A stretch of 64,000 nucleotides of DNA, taken from an uncultured archaeon (GTDB taxonomy: Archaea > Thermoproteota > EX4484-205 > JAAOZP01). Below are positions 10,193 through 22,763 of this stretch, in pieces (position 1 is the stretch's first letter; each line of letters begins with the position of its first letter). The stretch spans positions 1 to 64,000 of the forward strand of contig CALIBN010000015.1 in assembly GCA_938045545.1 (NCBI GenBank), read 5' to 3'. The notes beneath the pieces were generated by a model. That model did no database searches, had not been told where the DNA came from, and worked only from the letters and a program-made list of their open reading frames with translations. The translations under genes were made by a program, and so were the position numbers.

Positions 10193-11451
10193 ACATTAAC
10201 TTTTTAACGAAGACAAGACTTAACTCTCAACAAATGCTGGAAACATGCCCCTCGTTTTCCAGAGGAAAAGAGTGGGAAAACTTGTTGAAACGAGTCGAAA
10301 AACCAGCTAGCTGTTCACCCGGGAAGAACTGGACGAGTATTTTCACGTCTCATTTCATCCTGCTAATGCTGCTGGCTTCACTCTACTCCAGTGCAACGGG
10401 CTCCCCCGCAATTCGGGACCGTCTCGCTGGAGAAGATTTCTCAAGATTCTACGCGTATGATAAGACGATTCCTCTGAATCCTGTGGAAGAACTAGTCAGG
10501 GACGAGGGGGTTTGCAAAATATTCAAGGTTTATTTTAACTCGGTTAACAACGAAAGGGTTCCAGCCCTGGTTTCAATACCCTCAGGCCAGGGTAAACATC
10601 CATGCGTCGTTTTTCTCCACGGCTACGGGGGTTCTAAAGAAGACATATTGTCTTTTGCAAGCCTGGTTGCAGCCGAGGGCTATGCGGTCATCTCCATAGA
10701 CGCTGTGTTCCACGGTGAGCGTAGGGAGGAGGGGAAAGCATTATACTCGCCGAACCTGGAGGAGTCTAGAAACGGCATAATTCAAACCATCATTGACCTT
10801 AGGAGGGCAGTGGACTATCTTGAAACCAGGGAGGAGATTGATGTTGAGAAGATAGGATATGTTGGCGGCAGCATGGGGGGGATCCTAGGAGCAATATTCA
10901 TAGGTGTTGAGCCCAGGATTAGGGCTGCTGCACTCCTAGTTGCAGGGGGTAACATGAGCCTGATGATAATGAGGAGCCAGCATCCAGCAATACCGGCGAT
11001 AAGAAAATACTTGGAGGAACAGAACATGACGTATAAGGAGCTTCAGGAAAAACTGGATCCTGTTGACCCTCTCAACTTCATAGGGAGATTCGCGCCTAGG
11101 CCTGTGGTCTTCCACCTTGGGAAATACGACCGGATTGTCCCTGCTGAAGCCGGCGAGCAGCTTTACAAGGCGGCTGGAGAACCAAAGCAAGTATACTGGT
11201 ATGATTCCGGCCACGATCTTCCTTTGGAGCTGGTTGCCTCAAGGATCCTTGACTTTATGGATAGAGAGTTGAAAGGAGTCTTTTTCACCTCTCACGAGGC
11301 AAGGTTCTGGGCGGCTAGATACGGTTTGCCAATTCTGGCAGCCGGGCTTGCCGCAAGTGTTTTAGCCTACACTATACTTGGATCTAAACACTCTAAGCGT
11401 TCTAAACCTGCTACCGTATCTAGACCATGCTGCGACTGGAAAAACGGTTAA
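10189..11451 (+). CDS. Alpha/beta hydrolase (dienelactone hydrolase/esterase-like), membrane-associated
   Basis: HPCVVFLHGYGGSKED, GYVGGSMGGILG nucleophile elbow, FAPRPVVFHLGKYDRIVP, SGHDLP; hydrophobic segments near both ends. Confidence 0.85.
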   Translation: MNINFLTKTRLNSQQMLETCPSFSRGKEWENLLKRVEKPASCSPGKNWTSIFTSHFILLMLLASLYSSATGSPAIRDRLAGEDFSRFYAYDKTIPLNPVEELVRDEGVCKIFKVYFNSVNNERVPALVSIPSGQGKHPCVVFLHGYGGSKEDILSFASLVAAEGYAVISIDAVFHGERREEGKALYSPNLEESRNGIIQTIIDLRRAVDYLETREEIDVEKIGYVGGSMGGILGAIFIGVEPRIRAAALLVAGGNMSLMIMRSQHPAIPAIRKYLEEQNMTYKELQEKLDPVDPLNFIGRFAPRPVVFHLGKYDRIVPAEAGEQLYKAAGEPKQVYWYDSGHDLPLELVASRILDFMDRELKGVFFTSHEARFWAARYGLPILAAGLAASVLAYTILGSKHSKRSKPATVSRPCCDWKNG

Positions 11452-12220
11452 AAATGATCATCTAAATCATTTTCCAAAAACGGAGGAGCAGAAGAATTTA
11501 AGGGTTAAGGTTGCTGAAGAAGGGGGCTTTTCGGATGATTTTGAAACCAAGTCACCCTACTGGAGTTGGAGGGTAGACAACCATGCCGGCTTCGAGGTCA
11601 AGGGGGGCGTTTTAAAAATGTGGATGGGGCCGACGGAGGCCCTCTACTATTCGAATGCCGAGATAGCTGACGGTCTTTTCGACGACCTCCCCCGGATGTT
11701 TAAGACTTTTGAGACAAAGGCCAGGCTCTTAGGGGAGCACTACGGCAGCGCCGGGTGGGGCTTCTGGAATCACACCATGGTTACAGATAGATCTCTACCC
11801 ATATGGTTCATATACTTAAGGACTAGGCGCCCATATGCGTTCTCAGGCTTCTTCGCCCAAGTGGGAAACCGTTTCCAGCCGATAATGCTTCTCGAGGAAA
11901 GCAGCAAGTTTACTGTAGCTTCAATACTTTCGAAAATATCGAGTAGAATAACCGGGGTAGACATAGTATCCTCGAAGCCCACAATGCAGGAGCTCAAGCT
12001 TGACGAGTGGCACGAGTATAGAGTAGAATGGGTTAAACAGGGGGTAAGCTTTTACGTAGACTGCAGGGAGGTGGCGAAAATCCCGTTCGCCTTTAAAGAG
12101 GAGAGGGCTCGTGCAGACGCGTGGATAGATAATGCTGTCTACGAGATTAGGAAGGGGGATCCAGGTGGAGTCTACAGGCATGCGACTCAGGAAAACAGAG
12201 AAAAGCGTTCCTCGAAGTAG
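11378..12220 (+). CDS. Hypothetical protein, possible concanavalin/GH16-like beta-sandwich; true start probably near 11480
   Basis: DDFETKSPYWSWRVDNHAGFEVKGGVLKMWMGP and WHEYRVEWVKQGVSFYVDCREVAKIP resemble DUF1080/GH16-like domains. Confidence 0.6.
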   Translation: MDLNTLSVLNLLPYLDHAATGKTVKNDHLNHFPKTEEQKNLRVKVAEEGGFSDDFETKSPYWSWRVDNHAGFEVKGGVLKMWMGPTEALYYSNAEIADGLFDDLPRMFKTFETKARLLGEHYGSAGWGFWNHTMVTDRSLPIWFIYLRTRRPYAFSGFFAQVGNRFQPIMLLEESSKFTVASILSKISSRITGVDIVSSKPTMQELKLDEWHEYRVEWVKQGVSFYVDCREVAKIPFAFKEERARADAWIDNAVYEIRKGDPGGVYRHATQENREKRSSK

Positions 12221-12243
12221 ACCATATTAGGGTCGTTTAAGCT

Positions 12244-13209
12244 TTAAACGACAAGCTCGCCGCTTTCCAACAGGTACGCTATGCATTCCCGGTAAATGTC
12301 TTCTGTAGTGTAGCGCGGCTGGTATCCGAGCAGCCGTTGGGCCTTCTCTATGCTGACGCAGGGAGAGTGAATAACGTGATCCTTCATAATTGCAAACGCC
12401 TCCTCTCCTAAGACCTCCACCATTTTCTGCAGGGGAACGAATCTCAGGCTTGGTTTCCTTCCGAAAAGAGAAGCCACGAACTCGCAGCAGGATGCCAGGG
12501 TCATAGCATAGGGCGCTGCAACGCTGAAGGATTCCCCCAAGGCTGCTTTACGGTTGAGAATTGCCAGCTCGAAAATCTGTGCCACGTCCTCAGCATGCAC
12601 GTGGTGAAGAGTTGCCAGACCAGTGTCCGGCAGGTACACATCCTCCTGGTGCGCCAGCCTCCTGTAAACATCTACACCATTCCTGGTTCCCTGAGGATCT
12701 ATCGGGAGCCACTTCTTCCCTGAAATATGGCCAGGATGGATCACTGTCGCGGGAAAACCCTCCCTACTATATTTCTCAAGGAGATCAGCCTCAATCCTAG
12801 CCTTCAGCTTACCGTACTCCGTAACCGGTTTCCTAGGGTAATTCTCCCGGTAGGGTACTCGAGTACTTGGACCATAGGCCCATATGGTGCCGCAGTGTAT
12901 GAAGTGACTTACACGCCCATCAAGATTTTCGACGATCAACCTGTTCTGCTCAGGAGTATAGCAAATAAGGTCTATTACAACATCAGCGTCAACCGTAGCC
13001 ATGCGTTTCCCCCATGAACCGTTTCTCTCCTCCATAACCCTGTCAGCAACAACCCATTCAACCTGGCTCCATAGCTGTTCCGTGTCAGCCCCACCGTAAC
13101 GCGGCCTAGGGTTTCTCGCTAGAACCTGAACATCGTAGCCGCGTAAAACTAGGCGTGGAACAAGGTAGCTGCCGATGTGCCCGGTTCCGCCGATTACAAG
13201 AACCTTCAT
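12244..13209 (-). CDS. NAD-dependent epimerase/dehydratase
   Basis: MKVLVIGGTGHIGSYLVPRLVLRGYDVQVL Rossmann motif; short-chain epimerase pattern. Confidence 0.9.
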   Translation of the reverse strand: MKVLVIGGTGHIGSYLVPRLVLRGYDVQVLARNPRPRYGGADTEQLWSQVEWVVADRVMEERNGSWGKRMATVDADVVIDLICYTPEQNRLIVENLDGRVSHFIHCGTIWAYGPSTRVPYRENYPRKPVTEYGKLKARIEADLLEKYSREGFPATVIHPGHISGKKWLPIDPQGTRNGVDVYRRLAHQEDVYLPDTGLATLHHVHAEDVAQIFELAILNRKAALGESFSVAAPYAMTLASCCEFVASLFGRKPSLRFVPLQKMVEVLGEEAFAIMKDHVIHSPCVSIEKAQRLLGYQPRYTTEDIYRECIAYLLESGELVV

Positions 13210-13513
13210 TTTTAAGACGGGGTTTAAGCCTGAAGTTAAAAGCTTTGCGAATCAACGGTTTGACAATGCAATAAACCTCTTTCCACGTTTCTTTAAGCTC
13301 AGCATCATTCTTAGCCTCCCTTGCCGAACTTAGCCCTTTACGTCTCCAGAAAAACATGTCTATAACGAGTATTTGAAACCGTGACGCCTGTGCTAATGTG
13401 CAAAGATGAGGTTTAGGCAAAAATTAAAAAGGATCTCTGGCTCCCATGCTTAACGGCGCGTGCCTCCTGCATATTAAGATTTATATTTCCTTCCAAGGGT
13501 TTGCAAACAGTGT

Positions 13514-15094
13514 TTGATGAGCGAAAGAGTTGTAATGAGCATTGATCAAGGCACCACGGGCTCCCGAGTCTCACTGTACAGGCATGATGGAACACCGCAT
13601 CCTGACGGCTGGTGTTACGTTGAGCATTCGCAGGCTTATCCTAAACCAGGCTGGGTTGAACACGATCCTATCGAAATATGGTTGAACGTTAAGCGTTGCA
13701 TAAGGAGCGTGCTGGATAGGACTCGTGTTAAACCGGTGGAGATAGTTGCGATAGGAGTGGCCAATCAACGTGAAACAATCGTATCCTGGAACCCTAAAAC
13801 AGGAAGACCCGTTTCAAACGCAATCGTATGGCAGGACCGTAGGACAGCTAAGCTGGTTGACTATCTCCGGGAGAACTATTTGAACGAGATTGTTGAGAAA
13901 ACCGGTTTGATCCCGGACAGCTATTTCTCGGGCACCAAGATATGGTGGATGCTTGAAAACATTCAGGGTTTGCGTGAGAAGGCTTTGAGGGGTGAAGCTG
14001 TTTTCGGGACAATAGACACGTGGATAATATGGAACCTGACGAATGGTTCTCCAGATGTTCAAACTCCGGAGTTTAACGGTGCATTCGTAACTGATTACAG
14101 CAATGCTTCAAGAACGATGCTCTTTAACATACATAGGCTTGCTTGGGACGAGGGTCTTGCAGAGATACAGGGTAAAATACCTGTTGAAGCCCTAGCGATG
14201 CCGAGGCCAAGCAGCGATAAAAACATCTATGGATGGACTGGGCCAGAGGCCTCAAGCATTTTCGGGGGAACCAGTAAGCCGGTGACTGGTGATGCTGGAG
14301 ACCAGCAGGCTGCTCTACTGGGCCAAGCAGGGTTTGAGCCATACGACGTGAAATGTACCTATGGGACTGGAAACTTCATACTGATGAACACGGGAGAGCG
14401 CACGGTCCGCTCTAAAACAGGGCTGCTGGCTACAGTGCTTTACAGCGTTGAACCCGGTAAAGCAGTCTATGCTCTTGAGGGAAGCGTCTTTATCACTGGT
14501 GCAGCCATCCAGTGGCTGCGCGACGGCCTGAAGATAATTGAGGTTTCCGGGGAGGTTAACCCTCTGGCTGAGGCTGCTGAAGACACTGGCGGCACGTATT
14601 TCATACCAGCGTTCACAGGGCTTGGAGCACCTTACTGGGACCCTTATGCGAGAGGCATGATGATAGGTTTAACCAGGGGGACGAGCAGGAGGCATATTGC
14701 CAGGGCAGTTTTAGAGTCCATCGCCTACTTGACTCGCGACGTGGCTGAAGCGATGTTCAACGATACTGGCAGAAAGGTTAAAACGCTTAAGGCAGACGGC
14801 GGCGCAGCCAGGAGCGATTTTCTGCTTCAATTCCAGGCGGATATTCTCGACGCCACCGTTGTCAGACCGATGGTGCAGGAGACAACCAGCCTTGGAGCAG
14901 CATATCTAGCCGGCTTAGCCGTGGGCTTCTGGCGGGACATAGGCGAGGTTAAAAACAACTGGAGGATGGAGAGGGAGTTTAAACCCTTGATGAGCCAGGA
15001 TGCGAGGGAGAAACTGTACAGGGGCTGGAAGGCGGCTGTCAAAAGGTCTCTAGGATGGGCTAGAGAAGTGCCCTGGGCCTACGGATACGAGTAG
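13514..15094 (+). CDS. glpK: Glycerol kinase (FGGY family)
   Basis: SIDQGTTGSRVSLY, ANQRETIVSWNPKTGRPVSNAIVWQDRRT, YGTGNFILMNTG, GLGAPYWDPYARGMMIGLTRGT, LKADGGAARSDFLLQFQADI. Confidence 0.95.
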   Translation: MMSERVVMSIDQGTTGSRVSLYRHDGTPHPDGWCYVEHSQAYPKPGWVEHDPIEIWLNVKRCIRSVLDRTRVKPVEIVAIGVANQRETIVSWNPKTGRPVSNAIVWQDRRTAKLVDYLRENYLNEIVEKTGLIPDSYFSGTKIWWMLENIQGLREKALRGEAVFGTIDTWIIWNLTNGSPDVQTPEFNGAFVTDYSNASRTMLFNIHRLAWDEGLAEIQGKIPVEALAMPRPSSDKNIYGWTGPEASSIFGGTSKPVTGDAGDQQAALLGQAGFEPYDVKCTYGTGNFILMNTGERTVRSKTGLLATVLYSVEPGKAVYALEGSVFITGAAIQWLRDGLKIIEVSGEVNPLAEAAEDTGGTYFIPAFTGLGAPYWDPYARGMMIGLTRGTSRRHIARAVLESIAYLTRDVAEAMFNDTGRKVKTLKADGGAARSDFLLQFQADILDATVVRPMVQETTSLGAAYLAGLAVGFWRDIGEVKNNWRMEREFKPLMSQDAREKLYRGWKAAVKRSLGWAREVPWAYGYE

Positions 15095-15125
15095 GCTTGA
15101 ACAGGTTGGAAGGAGAATATTACAC

Positions 15126-18287
<3,162 letters not shown>

Positions 18288-18319
18288 AACTTATTAGGGA
18301 AAAGGGTGACTGGTCCGCC

Positions 18320-19411
18320 ATGGATTTAGACGAGGCTTTAAGGAGAATTGTTGAAGAAGGAGTGAAGCTGGTTGACAAATGCTTGTCGAAGGCCTCGGAC
18401 GGTACAACCTTGTTCAGGCCAGATGGAGGAGGAAACTACAACGCGCTCTGGACAAGAGACTTCTGCTACATGCTTGAAGGCCTCCCAGGCTGTATTAAGC
18501 GCGAAGACGCTGTCGAAGCCTATTTCTACATAGTTAGCCGCCAGAGGGGCGACGGGGCTATTCCCGATAGAGTTGGAATAAACGGGGAGCCCTACTATAA
18601 TGTCTTCGGTTTAAAACCTCCGACTGACAATCCTCAGTTCGCGGTTAAAATAGCATGGGAAATATGGCGTGCTTACGGCGACGCTTCCCCATTCATGCTA
18701 ACTGCGGACAGGTTGGAGAAAGCCTTAGGTTCACTTCCTTTGAGCAGTTCTGGCTTAATCTGGATCGACCCCGGGAGCCCGCATTCACCCTACGGCTTTA
18801 CGGACTGCGTTGCAAAAACCGGTGAGGAACTTTTCTCCTCACTACTTCTTTACGAGGCGCACGTTAAAATGGCTGAGCTCTACGGGGCGGTGAGAAGAAC
18901 GGAGGAGGCAAAGGCACATCAGGCGCAGGCGGCTAAAGTAAAGAGCTCGCTGGAGAAACTGTGGTCTGGAGAGGGCTATTTCTTCGCAGCCTCCGTAGAC
19001 TGTAGGCAGCCAGATGTATGGGGGTCGGCATACGCCGTATGGGTTGATGCGGTTGACAACCAGAGGGCCATAGAGATTTCCAGGTGGCTCTCAAGCTGTT
19101 TCGACAAGATAGTTAAATGGGGTCAGGTAAGGCATCTGCCAGAGCCTTTAGTCTGGGAGAAAACCCTTACAGAAATGGAGCCCGGCACGTATCAAAACGG
19201 GGCTTACTGGGGGACGGCGACGGGGTGGGTGGCCTACGCAATATCACTCGCCAACCGTCAACTGGCTGAGAGAATGCTTACAGACCTTGTCGAATTCTGC
19301 GAGGCAGAGGGGAAAGCATGGGAATGTGTAAACCTAGACTACAGGAAATGCCCGGATTATGTGGCCACTTTAGCCTGCCCTTCAGCCCTAGTCGAAAGGA
19401 TTAATATATAA
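18320..19411 (+). CDS. Six-hairpin glycosidase-like protein
   Basis: GNYNALWTRDFCYMLEGLPG, RQRGDGAIPDRV, GTYQNGAYWGTATGWVAYAI. Confidence 0.7.
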   Translation: MDLDEALRRIVEEGVKLVDKCLSKASDGTTLFRPDGGGNYNALWTRDFCYMLEGLPGCIKREDAVEAYFYIVSRQRGDGAIPDRVGINGEPYYNVFGLKPPTDNPQFAVKIAWEIWRAYGDASPFMLTADRLEKALGSLPLSSSGLIWIDPGSPHSPYGFTDCVAKTGEELFSSLLLYEAHVKMAELYGAVRRTEEAKAHQAQAAKVKSSLEKLWSGEGYFFAASVDCRQPDVWGSAYAVWVDAVDNQRAIEISRWLSSCFDKIVKWGQVRHLPEPLVWEKTLTEMEPGTYQNGAYWGTATGWVAYAISLANRQLAERMLTDLVEFCEAEGKAWECVNLDYRKCPDYVATLACPSALVERINI

Positions 19412-19428
19412 ATGGGGTAGGACCAGCA

Positions 19429-20508
19429 ATGGGGCCGCGGGAAAGGGTAAAAAATGTTCTTAAAGGAAGAATGCCCGACAGGATCCCTTGGATTATATAC
19501 TCAAGCCATCTTCCAAGGGGGAGCTTTGAGCGCAGGATGAGAGACATGGGGCTAGGGCTTGAGGAAAGGTGCAGCATATATAGGGCGTCGAACCCGAACG
19601 TCCGGATAGAGAGTAGAACAGTAGGCGACTACGTCTACACGACTTACCGTACTCCTGTTGGAGAGCTGAACTCTAAGACGCGGATTGGAATGAGGTTTCA
19701 GTTTCCAGGAGGCTCATGGACTGTTGAGCACCCGGTGAAAAACATGAACGACATCAAGGCTTTAATATTCATGATAGAGGATACTGTCTACGAACCCGAC
19801 TATGAAACATATGTCAGGATTAAAGAAGAGCTGGAGGAAGACGGTATTGTTACTGTTTGGGCTGACTACACGCCCCTTATGAAAACAATCGTCAGATACA
19901 TGGGTTTCAAAACCTTCGCGGTCATGTATCGGAGAAACAGGGAGATGATAGAGGAGCTGATTGAAACACTGGACAAGAGTTTTCTAAAAATGTATAGGAT
20001 AATAGCTGACTCGCCGGCCGAGATAGTCAGAGTGGGAGACAACATTGACTCAATGCTCATATCTCCAAGCCTCTTCCAGAAATACTGCCTCCCTTATTAT
20101 AATAAGTATGCAGATATTCTTCATGAAAAAGGAAAGACTGTTGTTTCACACATGGATGGCAGGCTTAAAGCGCTTAAAAACCTTATAGGTGAAACAAGGC
20201 TTGACGCTATAGAGGCTTTTACACCCCCACCTGGGGGAGACCTTTCGCCGAAGGAAGCCAGGGAAGCCTGGGGGAATAAAGTAGTTTGGATGAACTTTCC
20301 AGAGGAAGTGTTCCTCAGAACGCCTGAAGAGATAAGGAGTTTCACAATAAGGCTGCTCGAGGAAATAGCTCCAGGAGAAGGTTTTATCATAAGCGTTACG
20401 GAAGATGTTCACCCGGATCATTACAGGAAGGGTATTGAAACAGTGACTGAGACGCTATACAAATACGGCGGACTGCCTATAAATCCGCCATTAGCCTGTG
20501 ACCAGTAG
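19429..20508 (+). CDS. Uroporphyrinogen-decarboxylase (URO-D/MtaA) superfamily protein
   Basis: GPRERVKNVLKGRMPDRIPW N-terminus and VSHMDGRLKALKNLIGETRLDAIEAFTPPPGGDLS. Confidence 0.85.
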   Translation: MGPRERVKNVLKGRMPDRIPWIIYSSHLPRGSFERRMRDMGLGLEERCSIYRASNPNVRIESRTVGDYVYTTYRTPVGELNSKTRIGMRFQFPGGSWTVEHPVKNMNDIKALIFMIEDTVYEPDYETYVRIKEELEEDGIVTVWADYTPLMKTIVRYMGFKTFAVMYRRNREMIEELIETLDKSFLKMYRIIADSPAEIVRVGDNIDSMLISPSLFQKYCLPYYNKYADILHEKGKTVVSHMDGRLKALKNLIGETRLDAIEAFTPPPGGDLSPKEAREAWGNKVVWMNFPEEVFLRTPEEIRSFTIRLLEEIAPGEGFIISVTEDVHPDHYRKGIETVTETLYKYGGLPINPPLACDQ

Positions 20509-20670
20509 CTTAAAGCCGTGGAAAAACAGCTTGTCGAAGCCTTCTTTCAAAAGATTAAATTGAAGAATTGCCCGAGTTGAATATGGCTTCTCATTACGAC
20601 CAGGGAATTGCGTTAAGCCTGGTAACCAAAAAGTTAAAATATTTTCAGCATTCTCAAGCCTTGAGCAGAA

Positions 20671-21426
20671 ATGGGAATAGCGTTGCAGCTTTACTCGGTA
20701 CGCGAAGACTGCGCCAAGGATCTTGAGGGGACTCTTAAGGCGGTTGCTGAAATGGGTTACGAGGGCGTTGAGTTCGCAGGGTATTATGGGAGAAGTGCTG
20801 AAAACCTTAGGGCGATCCTTGACGACCTGGGTTTGAAGGTGGCTGGGACGCACATAAGTATAGATACTCTGCTCGGGGAAGAGCTTGGCAAGACTGTTGA
20901 GTTTAACCGTGTCCTGGAAAACAGGTTTCTAATAGTTCCAGGCCTGCCCGCTGAAATGCTGGGTTCAAAAGCCAATTGCTTGGAGGCGGCTAATCTGTTC
21001 AACGAAATTTCTGGAAAGCTTAGGAAAGAGGGTATGAGGGTCGGCTACCATAATCACATGTTAGAATTCAAAACCATTAACGGCGAGAGAATATGGGACT
21101 TGTTCTTCAGCTCCACGATCCCCGAGGTGGTGATGCAGCTGGACACTGGGAACGCGATGCATGGAGGAGTCGATGCTGAGGGCATTCTGGAGATAATCCG
21201 GAAATACCCTGGCAGAGCCGTAACCGTGCATGTGAAAGAGTATTCCTCTAAAGACCCTAAGGCAGTGATTGGGGAAGGGGAAATGAAGTGGCGCGAATTC
21301 TTCGAGCTCTGTAGAACAGTGGGTGGAACCGAGTGGTATATTGTTGAGCAGGAGAGCTATGCCTATTCTCCTCTCGAATGCGTTAAGCGTTGCATAGAAA
21401 ACCTTAAAAGAATGAGGCTTGTATAG
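20671..21426 (+). CDS. Sugar phosphate isomerase/epimerase (xylose isomerase-like TIM barrel)
   Basis: LQLYSVREDCAKDLEGTLKAVAEMGYEGVEFAGYYG, VGYHNHMLEFK, MQLDTGNAMHGG, VHVKEYS. Confidence 0.92.
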   Translation: MGIALQLYSVREDCAKDLEGTLKAVAEMGYEGVEFAGYYGRSAENLRAILDDLGLKVAGTHISIDTLLGEELGKTVEFNRVLENRFLIVPGLPAEMLGSKANCLEAANLFNEISGKLRKEGMRVGYHNHMLEFKTINGERIWDLFFSSTIPEVVMQLDTGNAMHGGVDAEGILEIIRKYPGRAVTVHVKEYSSKDPKAVIGEGEMKWREFFELCRTVGGTEWYIVEQESYAYSPLECVKRCIENLKRMRLV

Positions 21427-21670
21427 CGGCCTATCCAAATCAATTTTTTAAAGGATTGCCACAAAGCCTAGATCTGTCCTATAAAGATTAAATTTAAGGC
21501 TTTACACATCAAAAATGTAACGCGTGCTAAAAGGCGAATACTAAAATTATCAAGTTGGGAATAGAAGTGGTAGAAACGACAGCTATTACTGAAGAAAAAT
21601 TCCAGTTGAAATAAGAATCTAGAAGGCTAAAGTTTAAAAAGACATATAAACTTTAAAATCTTAGAAAATT

Positions 21671-21680
21671 GGGAGGAGGA
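21671..21680 (+). promoter_or_regulatory. Shine-Dalgarno-like sequence of the MTHFR-like gene
   Basis: gggaggagga 8 nt upstream of the ATG at 21689. Confidence 0.6.
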
Positions 21681-21688
21681 ATGAGTAA

Positions 21689-22477
21689 ATGAAGATATTG
21701 TATGAATTTATTCCCAAAGCGAACTTTATAGATTTAGCAGAAGAAATAAAGGATCTAGTGGACGGTTTAAACATTACCGATAGCGCAGGAGGGATACCTG
21801 CTCCCAGTGCTACTGCAGTAGCCTGCGCGCTTAAGATAAAGTATCCTCAAAAAATAATGATTCCCATGCTGATTACTAATTATAAGGGACCAGTCGAAAT
21901 CGCTGCTGTAGCAAGTGCTTGCGAAGCCTTAGGGATTTATGGAATGGTACCTGATCCGGGAGACGCTCCCAGATACGGATATCCAATAAGGACAAGAAAA
22001 GACGGAACCTGTGAAATTCTTTCTGATAAAGAGGAGATTGAAAGATTTAGACGCGCAACCGGTCCTGCGGAAGAAGTTAGGGAATTTCTGCGTAATATCG
22101 TAAAGATAAAAAAGTTAAAATTAGGCTGTCTCTTAACTAGTCGTAGACCTACGGAAGAGGCTATTACACGCATAAGGGATGCTTGGGATTTCTGCCTTTT
22201 TTTGCGCTTAGAAAAGACCTCTTTGCCAAAGTTAAAAGAATTAGCTTCGGAGTGTAAAAATTTAGGAAAACCCATTTATCCGTATTTTGTAGTTGAGACG
22301 CCTAAAAATAAAAAGATTCTGGAAAGAATCGGATGGCCTTCTACAACGACCTTAGAAAAAGCAGAGGAATTCGCAGCCGAACTACAAGGTATTGTAGACG
22401 GCATAATCTCTACTTGCCTAGGAGATCTGGAGGCAGATAAAAAGCTACTTGATAAACTACAGAAATTCAGGGAATAG
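21689..22477 (+). CDS. Methylenetetrahydrofolate reductase-like protein
   Basis: 262 aa TIM-barrel-type protein with VDGLNITDSAGGIPAPSATAVACALK and MLITNYKGPVEIAAVASACEALGI; adjacent to fhs. Confidence 0.65.
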   Translation: MKILYEFIPKANFIDLAEEIKDLVDGLNITDSAGGIPAPSATAVACALKIKYPQKIMIPMLITNYKGPVEIAAVASACEALGIYGMVPDPGDAPRYGYPIRTRKDGTCEILSDKEEIERFRRATGPAEEVREFLRNIVKIKKLKLGCLLTSRRPTEEAITRIRDAWDFCLFLRLEKTSLPKLKELASECKNLGKPIYPYFVVETPKNKKILERIGWPSTTTLEKAEEFAAELQGIVDGIISTCLGDLEADKKLLDKLQKFRE

Positions 22478-22763
22478 GACGGTAAAGAGATAAGAAAACT
22501 TATTTATTTGTGAAACGCGTGGTCCTTTGCTTAGGGAAAAGAGTTATGCTGAGAAGTGTGAAAACTGCGTCGGAGAGTAAAATTTAATTAAGCGGATGCT
22601 TCTACAGGCAGACGCTAGCGCACTGAGCCATGGAGAAGATGCTCTCATAAGCTATTTTAGGCACGCCCTGTGGATTGGAAGGGACTTTAGACATATAGAA
22701 GTCATTAAAAAGCTGATGGCATAAGTCGCCCCATGATTTCAGAAAGCCTTAAATGTTAGCTAT

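Noticed and set aside
13106-13420. 104-aa minus-strand ORF upstream of the epimerase
   Set aside because: Overlaps the epimerase gene and has no coding signature.
22560-22725. Short coding-looking stretch (LLQADASALSHGEDALISYFRHALWIGRDFRHIEVIKKLMA)
   Set aside because: Too short and unmatched to any family I can name; could be a remnant but not supportable.
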